In this document: positions 40,865 to 53,698 of the stretch, piece by piece
Numbering within the stretch: the first letter of the stretch is position 1
Layout: every line of letters begins with the position of its first letter
DNA from: Fusarium oxysporum f. sp. lycopersici 4287
Lineage: Eukaryota > Ascomycota > Sordariomycetes > Hypocreales > Nectriaceae
Direction: 5' to 3'
Length of the DNA: 64,000 nucleotides
Assembly (NCBI RefSeq): GCF_000149955.1
Contig: NC_030987.1
Span: forward strand, 838,003-902,002
Position numbers and translations under genes: made by a program
Notes under the pieces: generated by a model
The model's input: the letters and a program-made list of their open reading frames with translations, nothing else
Database searches by the model: none
Told to the model about the DNA's origin: nothing

Positions 40865-43396
40865 TGTTGCGTGTGTATTGTGTATGTGAGTATGTGGAGA
40901 GGGTATAAAGAAGACACGGCTGACTCCCACGCAAGAATACAATAGTAAAGGGGAGATGTTCTTGGGAGGGGGAATAAGAATACAGGTTCAAAAAGAAAAA
41001 AGTCGGAGGAAGAGGAGGATCAAGGGACAAGTTCTTATTTAGTACTGTATGCGATCGATGGACGCCAACAAGGCCGAGGGCGAGAGGCAAGCACCGAACC
41101 GAAAGATGCAAGGTAGTCAGGCGTTACCCAGTAGTGGATGCCGAGGTCGAACCATGAATGAATGATGAGCGCGTGCAAAAAAGAGCGGGCGTGGGCTGGG
41201 CCGCCTGAGGGGAGAGGTGAGTTTAACGACGTGGGTCATCGACGAGGTTCAAGTACTTGTTTTACCACAAAAACAGCACATATTACTCTATTATTATTGA
41301 TCTAATGACGTATCTATACTTTTACTCTCCCCTCATCTGTTAGATGATTCTTTTTCATGTCTTTTGGCCTCTCTGTTCATGAACTGTCGCAAACATTGAC
41401 CTGACGGACTTTGAACTTGCAGCAAATCAGATGCCACCATTTTCTCAGCATAGCAAGGCCAAGGCCTAGGACCTCTCCCCGGAAGCGGCTGCAATGCCCA
41501 CTGAGACTTAGCGTTAGTTCCCTGTATCCACCCCCGCTACAGTTAGAATTTGGGGATTAGGGGAGATGCATCAATTCCATCAGTTGAACTTTCATATGAA
41601 CGTTTACTCGCCTATTGAGGTGCAATACTCTGTAGACTTGAGACTTCTCACCAATTGAGGGTCCTATAGTCTCTAGTCCACATTCTGTCCCCAACAAAGA
41701 CCACTTCGGCTCAGTTACTCGCTGCCTTCGCCGTAAGCTACGCCGAAACACCGCATCGCATTTGTCTACCAGGCGACCGGGCAACCCACCGACAATGGCC
41801 TCTCTCGCGACTGATGTGCCGAGGTCTCCGCTTCTGAGGACATTGTGGGGAAAGCTACAGCATCTCAGGCTAAGGTGTTAAGTCAACACTACAGTGTTGT
41901 TCCGGGGTTCCGGGGTTCCGACTTGTCTAGGTAATAAGGAGTCTATCATGGGAGCATGGTCTTTAACCGGGTGTATTATATCTCGTCTATTTATTTTATT
42001 ATAACTCTGAGCATGTGAAAAAACAATTCTCCTCATGCAATCTCCTCACTCTTCATCTTTCTCCTCGTTCTGACACCTGAGACTCATCCAATTATGTCTC
42101 TCTTCTCCAAACCCCACACAGCCGGACTTGTGACCGACCGCCTCGGCCAAGTAACCGGACACACCACGGATCACTTAAACATGAACTTTGAACCGTACAC
42201 GTGATCTGAACTGATCAATTCTTCCTCTCGAGTTCAATAAATCATCAGACTTTCACATGCTATCTCCTACTCCAAAAAAAAAAAAAAAAAAAAGCACATG
42301 AATCGTCTGCATAACTGAAACCCTCCCGCATCTTGTCCATGACGCCGTCTTCCCCACGTTCATGACTAGAGATCCAGTGACAGGCATTCATTCTTAGGCT
42401 TGTGACAGTTTGATCTGGTCAGCTGGTTTCCTTTTCGACGTCGCTCATTCGCTTCCTGTTCTGAAAAAGCACGTGAAAGTCTTGCCTCCATTCTTTCTCT
42501 GGGGATTAGAGTCCTCCTTGGGCTTAAGTTTTCCCCAGATTCTTACACGTGCATCATCTGACCCCGGAAATTGTCTGAGCCTCCGCCACTTCTGCTCTTC
42601 CATTTGTCCAGAACCTCTGCCGTCTTACTGAAACCTGGGGGCTGACTCAGCGTGTTTTCACATGTGAATACCAGTACCGAAGGGTCAATGGAACTCAGAG
42701 TCCGAGTCGAATCAGGCTGATTGTAACCTGCAGTCTAGACGGTCTGCTGTTGCTTCGCTGATCCCTTTTCCATTTTTGCAAAAGGGACTCCTCATGCAGG
42801 GTTCAATCTCAAAGCCAATGACGTAGGTGACATGTCCCTGAATCTCTGCTACCGGGTAGGAGACCCACTAGGACAGCCGACGGTTGGAAATATACAATGT
42901 ATACCATGCGAATCGAGTCCTCTTTGATTGGAACCCGCATCAAACACTCATATGTCAAGTTCGACTGTGAGCGGCTGTGTACAAACAAAAACGTCTTACA
43001 GAGTATTGTTACAAGAAATAACCAGAGCAGTTTAAGATTATATCAGCCTGAATAGTCTTCGGCACTTCAATATGTGTTATCTTAAAGCCAACTCTGACTC
43101 CCGTTGGAAAACACAGGATGGTTCGTCTTGTGGCTCGCAACGATTATGCATTTACGGGTTCTCGTGCACCAGAATTATTACCAACACCATAAACATAGGG
43201 TGAGCTGCTGTTCTAAATAAACACTAGATAGCAGATCCCCAAAGAATGTATCAGACATGCGGCGTAACTTTCTGGTTTAAGTCATTGAGATAACGATCCC
43301 GTGACCAATCACGTTACCCCCAACATGCAAATCCCCTCATGACGTACATACTGTCAAACCTCAACCATAACCTAAACCTGCATCAACATATTCACA
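40865..43396. other. 2.5-kb gene-free region with CACGTG cluster
   Basis: Divergent upstream region of the fumarate reductase and the fasciclin gene. It contains a 20-A run at 42274-42293 and three CACGTG boxes (42198, 42470, 42546). Short frames such as 42410-42631 have no family marks. Confidence 0.5.
42198..42551. promoter_or_regulatory. three CACGTG E-boxes within 354 bp
   Basis: CACGTG at 42198-42203, 42470-42475 and 42546-42551, plus CACATG variants nearby. The CACGTG box is the usual target of bHLH factors. Distances to the nearest starts are 1.3 kb (fumarate reductase) and 0.85 kb (fasciclin). Confidence 0.35.
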
Positions 43397-44053
43397 ATGA
43401 AACCTCTTATCGCCCTAACAGCTCTATTCAGCCTAACAACCGCCTCACAGTCTCCTCTCCGCGACAATCAAGCACCCCTCCCCAAACCTCCCATCCCTCT
43501 AAAAGGCCATCTCCCTCTAATGTCTTCCAACCCGCCCTCCGTCCAACCCTCCGTCGCCCTCGGCGACATCCTAGGCTCCAACCGCGGCTTAACATCATTC
43601 TCATCGTTCGCGCGCATGCAGCCCTCCACAGATACAAGACTCAGCGATCTATCGACGAATACCACTGTTCTTGCGCCGCTGAACTCAGCTGTTGATGCGC
43701 TACCGCGCAAACCGTGGGAACAACCCGCTGATTATAATAATTTTGGTGCTGATGCGTATGAGGGTGATGGAGGGCAGGATAGGGCGAGGGAGAATATGAA
43801 ACGGTTTGTGGAGGCGCATCTTGTGCCTATTAGTCCGTGGGAGAAGGGGGAGAAGAGTAAGACGCTTGGGGGGAAGGAGGTTTGGTGGGAGGTTAAGGAG
43901 GGACGGAGGGTTATTATGCCTGATGAGGTTGAGGTTGAGAGAGTGGCTAGTCAGGTTGGGAATGGAGAACTGGTAAGTTGAATGAGATCATGATGGGAGG
44001 CATGCTAACTTGAGATACAGTGGATTCTGAAAGGAGTTTTGAACTACGCTTAG
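43397..44053 (+). CDS. secreted fasciclin (FAS1) domain protein
   Basis: Exons 43397-43972 and 44021-44053 with a 48-nt intron; 202 aa. Signal peptide MKPLIALTALFSLTTASQS, a Pro-rich segment to about 50, then one FAS1 fold: LGDILGSNRGLTSFSSFARM, the H1 box TNTTVLAPLNSAVDALPRKP, RFVEAHLVPISPW and the end WILKGVLNYA. FAS1 domains mediate adhesion at the cell surface or vacuole. The small second exon was added because it supplies the family's closing beta strand (hydrophobic, ending WILKGVL). There is no GPI or membrane signal. Codon use changes from C-rich in the first half to G/T-rich in the second. Confidence 0.85.
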
Positions 44054-44632
44054 ACAGACAGCGTCTGATGGGTACAGATACACGAATAATGATAGATTAA
44101 TGACTAGGCAAGTTTGGATATAGCTAGATATTTGCATAAGAGGTCGGGATACTTTCGCTGCAGGTAGTGGCACGCAGGATAATACACGAGGTTCAAAGAC
44201 ATCACCATGCATCAGTCTGCTATTCATCCAGTATATTGATTAGGTCAACATGTTCGTCGCCGGTATCATCTATCCGAACTCCCAGAAACGACACCCTCCG
44301 AAACAGACATAAATTACAACAAGGACTATACCTCCAGAACAAACTCCCTCCACTTTTTAGTCATGCAGGCTATTCTGCACAGTTCGCTCCCCCAGACTCT
44401 GCAAGTTACCCCTCCCTATACTCAAGGGGCTCACAATCCAGGCATAATATTCAAGATGAAAGGAATACAGGCAAAAGCTGCCTCAAAACAAGAGACTGTA
44501 AGGCCGTAAACAAGACACTGGCCGGTACTGATGACGTTCTATGACTGGCATGCAGAGGCCAGCCTATGATGCCCTGTCGATTGAAGCGTATAGCAAAAAG
44601 AACTTTTTTATGAGAACACTTTTCGACGAGCA
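44054..44632. other. convergent intergenic region
   Basis: Lies between the 3' ends of the fasciclin gene and the MADS-box gene. Short overlapping frames on both strands have no family marks. Nothing further recognised. Confidence 0.5.
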
Positions 44633-46754
44633 TTACTCGTCCACCTTCAACCGCTTTGGTTCTGACTCCTCCGCAGTATCGCTCTGCGTTGTGGCTCCTG
44701 GCTCAGGAGTCTTTCGTTTCGTTGCAGTAGAATTGCTTGGAGCTACACTCAAGTTTTGACCTGAGCTCCCATTGGCATTAGGCAGAGGATCTCTGTCCTT
44801 GAAAGCGTTTGAGTTTGCATTTGGTGTCGTATTCAGGTCATCTCTGAGGAAACTAGGGCCTGAACCGACAACTGGCGTTGCAAAGTTCAGCGGACTTGGT
44901 AGTGTGTTACTGTCACCTCCCCGGAAGTTCCAATCGGGATAGAAGCTACTTGGGCTCGGAAGGAGTTCATTTGTCAAGAAACGTGATGGCAAGGCAGAGA
45001 CAGGAGTATCACCATTCACATTCTGCTGAGGAGGCGGCCGGGCAAAAGGATTTGGCGGACCAGTAGCACCTGCGGACAATATTGCTGACGCAGACGGAGA
45101 GGGAGGAGGAAGCACAAGTGATGACTGAGAGTTGTGGCGCTGGGGCGCCTGCGTTGTAGTTTCTGTGGCGACCCGCGGCGAGTTTGACTCTGCCGTTCGT
45201 GCGCTACCGCCGCCTTCAGATCCTCCATCCGGAATCTGCACCGTTAAGCGAGGGCCACGAGGTCGAGCTCCTCCAGGACCGCCGGCCTTTGCACTGTTAG
45301 AACGCGAAGGCGGAGTCAAAGTAGTTTCTGGTATTGACGACAGCGATACCGTTCGAGACTTTTCATCGGTCTGAGTACTGGCACGCTGTGGCAAATGGGG
45401 TGATGATTTGGGCCCATCCGCGGCCCGGTTCAGTGCAGCCACATCAACTGATTGTGAACGGTTGGCGGCGTTTGCAGCATTAGCAGCGGCAGCGGCAGCA
45501 GCAGACTCTGATTTGTTCGACTCGGAAGTAAAAGATGCCAGATGCTGGGACAAAATAGACCGGTTCTCTTCGATGGGAGTGAAGATACTGTGAGATTTTC
45601 TTTGAGGTAGCTTCTTAATGGCACTGTCCGTGTTCAGTAATGGCGGCTGAGGGCGTTCTTGTGGTTCCGTCTTGGGTTCCACGGGAGGCGGTGGCGGAGG
45701 ATCATGAAGGCGACGTTCAGGCTGGGGCGGCGGAGGTGACATTTGTGACATGTTTGGAGGAAGCTGTTGTTGAGGTGGTTGAGGCGATGGCGTTGGACGA
45801 ACAGGAGCTTGAATTGGTTGTGACGGCGGTTGCGAAGTGTAAGCGGGAGGCATCGGAGAGGGCATCGGGGACCTGCGGTCATCCATGTACGGTCCTGGTT
45901 GCTGCATATGGCTAGGCTGTTGATGATAAGCATATTGAGGATGAGGACCATGTTGAGGTATTAGACCGGGAGGATGAGGCGAGTTGTAGATAGGCGGGTT
46001 GGGCATGTAATTCATTCCGGGATGCGGAGGGCCGGCCGGAGGTGGAGGCTGGACCATGCCGGGACCCATGCGGCGCATATCCGTTCGAGATGCCGGTCGT
46101 GAGCCGATCGATGGTTGCGGAGTATGTTGTCGCTGGATAGGATGACCAGGATGCGCTTGGAATGGGCCGCCATTGCCAATAGGTGGTGATGCTGAAGGTG
46201 TATGATGCCGAATCTGTGGGAAAGGAGGTTGATGTTGTCCGTAAGCATGGGGAGGCATCATCTGGTTCTCGACAACTTCAGGACCATGGGGAGGGGTGCC
46301 GTCGTTCTCCTCATCCTCGTCATCATCGTTTCCACCGTTGAAGTCGGAAGGACCTTTGTGTTCACTGGGACCGCCATGCTATTATCTATTAGCAAATAAT
46401 ACAGCGCGTCGTAGTCGCAGCCTATGTTCAGAGGCGTTGCAACCACCTCCAGAGGTGGGACTCACATATTGATATCGGTGGATAAGCTCTCGCATATCCG
46501 TTGACGAATATTCGTAAAGTTTCTTGTTGTTACCGAAAATGAAGACGGCGACATCGACGGAGCAAAGGACGGAAAGCTCATGAGCCTTCTTGAAAAGACC
46601 GCCCTTGCGTTTCAGGAAGGTGCTTTGTGCGCCAGTTAGTCGCGAACTTGAAGACCCCAAGGTCTGGTGATTTGTAGCCGTTCCTGGGGTTTACTTACAC
46701 AGAGCGATTCCTGTCATCTTTGATCGCCTTAATCTCAATCTTTCTTCGTCCCAT
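44633..46754 (-). CDS. RLM1: MADS-box transcription factor of the cell-wall integrity pathway
   Basis: Exons 46699-46754, 46466-46622 and 44633-46378 give 652 aa; introns 76 and 87 nt. The MADS domain is complete at residues 1-60: [20 protein letters not shown], then [20 protein letters not shown] and [17 protein letters not shown]. The MEF2-type extension is replaced by [16 protein letters not shown] and an acidic run ([10 protein letters not shown]). The remaining 550 residues are Pro/Gln/Ser-rich with no fold. A conserved fungal block, [20 protein letters not shown], near residue 260 is typical of RlmA/Rlm1, the MAP-kinase (Slt2/Mpk) target that activates wall genes. C-terminal KRKTPEP and PKRLKVDE look like nuclear localisation signals. 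The first exon encodes only 18 residues and was fixed by the MADS consensus. Confidence 0.95.
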
Positions 46755-49527
46755 GTTGAACGGTTGTGCAGTTCAAGTTGGAGAAATGTGTCGCGTTTCC
46801 ACGCGGGGAAGCTCAACGGTTGCGGCCAAGGAGATTTGGAAGATGCCTGAGACGTTGGTAGTGGAGCAGGGTGGAATTGGAACTGGGTCGCGCAGATCGT
46901 CGCAAAGAAAAGGAGTCGACAGTTTGAAGCGGAGAAAGTCGAGTCGCGAGGTTAAGGTCAAGTTGAAGCGCGGTTGTAGTCGTGATCGTAAGCGAGAACA
47001 AAGAATAGTTAAACGGCGTGGTAAAGTGGATGCTACCAAAGAACGCTTGAGGAAACGGAGAAATAAACCGAAAAAGTCGATGGATAAAGCCGAGAGAAGA
47101 GGAGCAGGTTGCGTGAGATGACGGAGGCGGCTGTCGCGGTGGCCGTGGAAGGTTGTTTAAGAGGAAAAAAAGAGTGGGAGCGGGAGAGGATTTGATGAGG
47201 GAAGCGAAGGTGGTTTGGCTTGCTCTGCTCTGCTTTGCTTGGAGCTGGGACAAGCCGAAGTAGAAGTAACCTTTCAGTCGAAGGACCCCCAGGCCGTTGG
47301 CTGCCTTTGTAGCTTAGTGGCCGGCAGCTGGTGGAGGGGTACTTGGTGCAGTAGCGCGTCGACGGTATCTCTTTTTAAGCTTGGCCTTTGGTGGTACCTC
47401 TTTTTTAGCCCTGAGGGGAGCGGGATAGAAGAGGGTACTGAGTGAGGCAGAGGATGAGTGACGCAGGCATGCGAGTCGCGTATATCATCAGATTTGATGC
47501 GCAGATGAAATTTTGAGTTCACGAGAGCCGTTGCGACAAGGAGACTAGGTTTAGATGAGATCTGCCTCAAGACCGTTGCGCGACGCGACGCGATAGCGAT
47601 AGAAAAGTAAGATTTGAGCGATCAAGAGAGGGCTTTGGGATTTCCTGGCGCTTGCGCTTGCGCTTGAGAAAGGGGGCAAAGAGTGGGAAAAAATGACACA
47701 AACGAGCGACCGTTAAGTTGAAGGTTTTGGATCGATAAGACGTCGATGGGGCTGAATCTGGCGTCTGTGGTTGGGATGGGAATAGATGGATGGCTTCTAA
47801 TAATAGACGGATCGTGTTCACTTTCACTCGTGCGTGCGGGTGCGGGATGGAGAAAGCGACGGGAGGGAAAAAAAGAAGGCAGCATGGAACCCGCAGGAAA
47901 AACTCCTTGCTTAGATAAGGTGAGCGTGATTGGATACAAGTCAGGCGGGGCTCACCGTCATGGTGGGTTTAGTGGAGCAGGGCCTGGACTACGGCACTCG
48001 AAGCCCTGGAATGGTCCCCTAAAGAGGCGCCAAAGTTCAGGGAGACAGACCAGGACGGGACGCAACAGCGGAATGGAACTTGGACAGTGGAGGTCCAACC
48101 ACCGACTTTTAGAAATAACATCATTGACTTGACGTTTGTCGCACCACATTGCTTTCTATCTAGATCTGGCTAGGGATTTTTTGACAGAGCAGTCGAAGGT
48201 ATATCAGGTATAATATTAGCCACGGCTCTTGGCAGAAGGAAAAGTCTCAACTCCAAATCTCTTCACGAACAAATAAGAAGCCTAAGGCTCAACCACCAAC
48301 TTCTCAAGACAGCTCTTATCGTCTTGAAACCACAAAGCCTAGGCCATATCCTGGTTTGAGTCAAGCGGAAACAACACATCAGCTAGAGCAAACGAGGCTA
48401 AAGCAACTCTTCCGGATATCGCTTCCTGTGTTTCATGCAACTTGACAGACGGGAAAGGAAGCTGAGCCTCGTTTGTTCCCACCCATTCCGCTGCAACGGC
48501 TTTCGTATTCCACCATGTTTTTTGCTGCTGCGTCTCTTAGCTTGAGGTTTGCCCTTGCGTCGATGATCGTGGCCTGTTCTCCTCCCCGATGGGTGGCTCT
48601 AAGCTCTGACTTTCTTGATCGACACAATGATGATTCTGAGAAGTTGAGTCAGTAGAGTTAGACTCATTAAACACCTTCGTGAAGCTATTGGCATCGGTAA
48701 AGCTATAGCTTATCTCCCCGTCCTCATGACATATGCCAGACCCTAGTTCCCAACCGTCATTTTCCAGCTTCTAAAAATACAATTATGCATAGCAGCCTCA
48801 CACGCGGGACCAGGTCATGCATCAACCATGCGGGCCAATTAACCCAGCTTGTCAGGAGATTAACCCAGTTTATCAGTGGAGACACTATAATGGGGGCTAA
48901 ATGTGCATATCGAAATTTGGCCGCTTCTGAGATGTGAGAGGTCAACTGCACCACCAACAACTCATCACCTACGTATTCTAGACATCTTCACCGCATGCGA
49001 ATCCATGGACACTCGGATCACTTCTTGTCACATCATTGTCAAGGGTGCTATTTGCAGAGTTAATAGACTCTCCCTACCTCTGCTCGTCTAGGGTTTCCCG
49101 GCAATGGCTATCCGCGTTGTCAAGCGTACGTAGTATCATGAAGTTCGGCAAACAAACAGGAACAAAGTTAATGTTTCAAATGATGTTATTAATAGCATAT
49201 TGTCAGAAGAACTGTCGACGCAGTCTAGGTAAATGCAATATCTTTCCTGTTGCCATGCCAGCCTTTTCCGTGAAGCAACAAGGATCCCAAACTCCATTTC
49301 AATGCCATCCGCCCCTGGTTTCGTCAGGGCGTACCAGAGCTTCCCTAATGTACAGCTCGATTCTCTCTCCGAAGCCTTTTTGAAGTAACATAAAACCAAG
49401 AATAATAGAGCCATCGCTTTCCTTCATGCTGACGATGAAACCATATCAACTAACCATTCTCAAAAGTCGACGTCGTAGTTTTGGCTGATCGAGACCAAGC
49501 TCGCATATTAAGAACAGTAATCGGTTT
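46755..49527. other. 2.8-kb upstream region of the MADS gene
   Basis: No recognisable gene. The first 1.2 kb is purine/pyrimidine skewed and probably the promoter and 5' leader of RLM1; several short frames occur on both strands without family marks. The part next to 49527 is the 3' region of TAF1. Confidence 0.45.
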
Positions 49528-52500
49528 CTAACTGGGCGATCCAGCAGCGCCTCCTGGAGCATTGTAGTTACCAAAGCCTCCGTGCTCAGCAGCGCCATTG
49601 TCCGCCTTCATCGTGCCGTTAAGCAGTGGACATAACCTTTGAGGAACAAGTTAGTAATGAGTTTTGAAAAGACGAGTCAATCACAAAAGAAATGTTGTAT
49701 GTGATGTGGTAGTCGTTGCACGAATTGGTCTTCTCAACGCCATGCACCTCCAGAGCGCCATCTGGGCACCTTCCAGGCACAGCGGATGCGCTCAGCTTCA
49801 CGTCGCGCACGCGCAATCTCTTGTTCGCGGGCTCTTCGCTCGCGGGCACGGCGCTGGAGTTCCTCTTTGACTCTCTTCCGCTCAGCCTTTTCTTCCTCAC
49901 GTCGCTTGACTTCAGCGGCTCGTTGCTCTTGAACTCGCTGGGCTTTGGCTTCACGCTCTTCTTTCTGCCGCTTGGCCGCCGCATCTCGCCGCCCGCGTTC
50001 TGCTTCTTTCTCTGCCGTTCGCCGCTCCTGTTCTAGTTGACGAGCGATTGCCTTGTCCTCGCGAGCCTTTTCTTCAGCACGCCTTCTGGCATCTCGTGCC
50101 TTGTCTTTGTCGCATTGCTCCATGGCGAGTTGCAATTGGGACTTGCGCGAGCGACTGCGCTTTGTGTTGTCGGCCTCTAGAGGTGCACACCAATTGAATG
50201 ACATTGGGGGAGGGGGAGAAACAAAGGGAAGTGATGATGGAGAATGGGGGCTCATACTTCTTATTTGTCTTGATGTGACCGACTTGGCCACAATTGGCAC
50301 ACTTGCGGGTTGTTCCAGTTGGGACTTTATCGCCATTGACACTGGGTGACCCGGCATCTCCTGTGCTGGCCTTTTGGTGGAGCTCTTTTTGCTGCTCTCG
50401 AGCCTGTCGTCGAGCTTTGTTCTTCTCGAGTCGTTCGAGCTCCTTCTTGATTCTGCGCTACTGTTAGTATCGATTATCACACCATGGCTCGAGAAGACGT
50501 ACCTAATGCCTGCAAGACGGTCATGGTCGGCATTGCCTGTAGGACGGGAGCTGTAGATGCTGTTGAAAGATACACGTAAGCCGGTGCTCTAAACTCCAAT
50601 CCAACAATGTCATTTCTTGAGCCAGGGGTGCCGACTCCGTAAGTTCGTCGACGTTTTCTTGTCACGACTCCCCTGCTCTGTGGCTGCTGGACTGTCTGAC
50701 GCGAGTTGGGTGGGTGCACATACTCTCTCATCTCAAGATCCGCCTCTGTTCGCCGCTTCATATACTGCGAAATCACAACCGGATCGTGAACGACTTCGAC
50801 TCGATCTTGCGTACTGCCATCGGGCATTCGGATCTCTCGGGTTATGCGAATAGCGCGTCGTTGCTGTCGACTTGCCGAAGTCAAACCACTAATTTGGCTG
50901 GTACCGTCGTCGAACTGGGCTGGAGTCATGGCTGACTGAACGTTGAATCTATCATCTTCATCTTCTGTTACTGCAACATCTTTGTCGTCATGCTCTTGAC
51001 CATCTGAGAGTGTAGACTTTTGCTTCTCCCAAATTTCTCGAATACCTTCCTCGTACATTGCTTGCTGCTTTTTGACATTATAGGCGTGGCCACCATTAGC
51101 TCGCTTTTCACGCTCCATGGCATCTGCAGATGTAGCAAGCGGTCCCTGAACTGCCTCGATATATCCACCCTTCATGGAGGTTCGAATGAAGGAGAAGCCA
51201 AGACCGTGGCCTGTCGGGTCTCCCTCACCATGAAGTTGAAGCATGGCCTTTTGAGCGCATGCATCGATGAAAGCCTTGGTTGTCTTCCATGGGGCCATCT
51301 TGTCCGCGAGAGTTTCTTCTTGCTTCTCTTGCTGCTTTTTGGCGCCCTTGGCAATCTTGCTGCCTTCATCCTCGACATCATCGTCATCCCCATCTGCGTC
51401 GTTGTTCTGAACATCTTCATCGAGGGAAGCATTTCGAGGGTCGTATCCGGCGTCCTCAAGCTCCTTGATACCAAGTTGCATAGCATCAAGTAGACAAACC
51501 TCTTCCGGCTTAATCATGGAACGAATCGTACTCTCATCAGGCAGTATTTCGCCAGGTTTCAGCCGCCACATACCCTTCTCACCGCTCTCTCTGTCGTACT
51601 GCAGGAATTCTTTGAGTTTCTGGCGATTTTGAGTATCGGTTGAGTCGGCAATATGCTTGGTGATATCGGACAGTTGACAGTTGTCGGTATCGCTGTGTCT
51701 TATCATGCGAAATGCGAGCATCTTCATTCTGTTCTTCGAGGCATTCGTAACCTTGCGACTGTGTGGTCCTGGAACCTCGACTGAAGGGAATTGCTGACCA
51801 ACGACATAAAGATGATCGATCTTGTGGAGAAACCACCTCGAACCATGTTCACCAGTGGTGCTGCGCACAACCAAGAAGTCACTACCTCTTGGGTTATGCT
51901 TGAAGACAGGAGCTCGGTACATCTCGTTGTGTAATGTTGGTACAGTCTCACCGGGGTCAACGGTGCCAAAGAGGGAAAACGGGGATCGATCTTCAGGAAG
52001 AAGCATGCGATACTCTCCAAGTTCTTGCTTGGGGAGTTGCTCGTCTTCATTTGTGTCTTTCCGGCGGTAGTAGTTGATCAAGCGGTTGCCCATACCGAAG
52101 CTGCTGAGCACTCGTGGACGTTGCTCACAGTACTCGTAAAGAACAGCCGTTGAGTTGTCGTTAATACTCAAATCCTTGGACTTGAGGAAGACTTCGTGCG
52201 CTTTGCCCTTCATCTGCTTTCGCTTCTGGTGTGCAGGCTTGTCAAACTTGATGATATGACCAGCAAATTTCTTGTACCTGAAACGAGGGCGATGATACTC
52301 ATCTGTCGTACCACCGAGCTTAACTTTGTAGTACGGCCATGAGAGCTTGATAGCGGGCATACTGTGCTCAACAGAAATGTTGCCAAGTGTAGCGCGAACC
52401 TTGCTTTGGTGGTTTTCCTTCAAAGCCTCGTATGCCTCGTCGTTCGAGATGTTGAAGCGGTTGGAGACATCGCGGCCGAGGTTGCCGTTAGCCATGCGCT

Positions 52501-53698
52501 TCAGCTTGTTGTCTGTGCGGGGTCGCTTTGCATTTCGTTGAGTTTCTTGGGTTTCGATAAGGAGGTAAGGATCGCTCATATCCAGTTGCACCCTCTTGGC
52601 GCCTCTGCGGGTAGCGTCTTCGAAATTGTCGAAGGAGGGGGCAGCATAGCGGGGAATCTCTGGTAGACCAAGCTTGACTGTCTTGCGTTTCTTCGGTCGC
52701 GATGGTCCCTCGTCGCCAAGGTCCATCAGGAACTCAGCATCCCATTCTTCATCCTGCTCTTCAAACACGCGCTTCCGTGCTTGCTGTTCCTGCTGCTCGG
52801 CGGTTTGTCGGGCCTTGAAATCAGCTTCGATAGCCTCAATGCTGGCGCCCCAATCTTCGCAGGCAAGCTCAATATCACGTAGGGTGAAGCCAGCAACCGT
52901 TTCGGAATCGGACTCTTGATCGAGATCGAACTGGACATTATCTTCGGCCTGATCTTCCTGGTCCATGCCACAGTACACTAAACCTCTCTCCTCGCCCTGC
53001 CTAGGTTTGCGGGTGATGGTTGCAGTGCCTGGGATACGGAACAGCTTCTCTTGATCGGGAGCGAGTTCGAGTGTAAGTTTGCTGGTGACGAGCTGCTTGG
53101 GCTTTTTGACGGGTTTCTTCTCCTTCCATGTGGCCTTCTTGGCTGGTAGGAGTTCGCTCCATGTCAAGATGTGCCCCTTTTTGAAAGCAGGCCATGTAGC
53201 TTTTAGGAGGTCCTCGACGGTTTCAGCGGGTGCGGGAATGTCAGGATCCTGGTTATCGAGATGTGGTTCGGGGTCGAAGTTGATGCCAGGAAAGCTAAGA
53301 CTCGTATCGAGAGGTTGGGTGTCGTCGGTAGTATCGGCATCGCGAATGTGAGGTGCTGGGGAAGAGGGACCTAGAATTGGATCTGGTGAAGAAGGTCCCT
53401 CTCCGAAGAGGTCATCTGGATCGTGACTGGTTCCGCCATCGTCCGTGAGGCCAGGCATCTCCATAGAAACACCAGCGCTGGGCTCCTCCTCGTCTGGTAA
53501 ATCATCGTCGCTGATATCTTCGTAATCCTCTGCATCGTCCGCCTTACCGGACTGGTCGAACGCGACATTGTCGAGAACGATGCCGCCTCCGTTATTTTGC
53601 GAATCTCCCAGTAGTTTCGCAATTTCTCGATCGTCGGCGGCGTCCTGGGCCTTCCAGGCGTTCTCGTCAAAGGACGAGAAATCGTTCTCTTCAGCCAT
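49528..53698 (-). CDS. TAF1: TFIID subunit 1 (TAF1)
   Basis: Largest TFIID subunit, 1151 aa, exons 50595-53698, 50503-50550, 50258-50452 and 49528-49636. An acidic TBP-interacting-like N-terminus (DDAEDYEDISDDDLPDEEEP) is followed by the central DUF3591 region (ALKENHQSKVRATLGNISVE, WPYYKVKLGGTTDEYHRP, LYEYCEQRPRVLSSFGMGNR, RMKMLAFRMIRHSD). Then GNADHDRLAGIRIKKELERL bridges exons 2 and 3. A zinc knuckle is split by the last intron: CANCGQVGHIKTNKK in exon 3 and LCPLLNG in exon 4, making C-x2-C-x4-H-x7-C. No bromodomain, as in yeast. Intron 1 (44 nt, GTTTAG donor) was chosen by frame and by the expected VGLDSRPTGNADHD string and is the least certain junction. The last intron is 621 nt and holds a charged open frame. 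Confidence 0.93.
49734..50204 (-). other. charged coiled-coil open frame inside TAF1 intron 3
   Basis: Frame of 156 codons from ATG 50204 (MSFNWCAPLEADN) lying wholly inside the 621-nt intron, same strand. After about 20 residues it is almost only Arg, Lys, Glu, Ala and Gln (for example ARDARRRAEEKAREDK) with long helical heptad-like runs. It then ends in a Trp/Gly-rich tail. It could be a nested gene, or an alternative last exon of TAF1: an acceptor at 50155 would splice donor 50257 in frame into the coil and remove the final zinc-knuckle cysteine. No known family recognised. Confidence 0.4.

Noticed and set aside
42721..42830. Possible tRNA (B-box-like GGTTCAAT at about 42799)
   Set aside because: No matching A-box or cloverleaf arms can be formed around it.
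46813..47253. 146-codon minus-strand frame upstream of the MADS gene
   Set aside because: Lies in the probable leader and promoter; no domain, biased composition, and it does not splice into the MADS domain, which has its own ATG at 46754.
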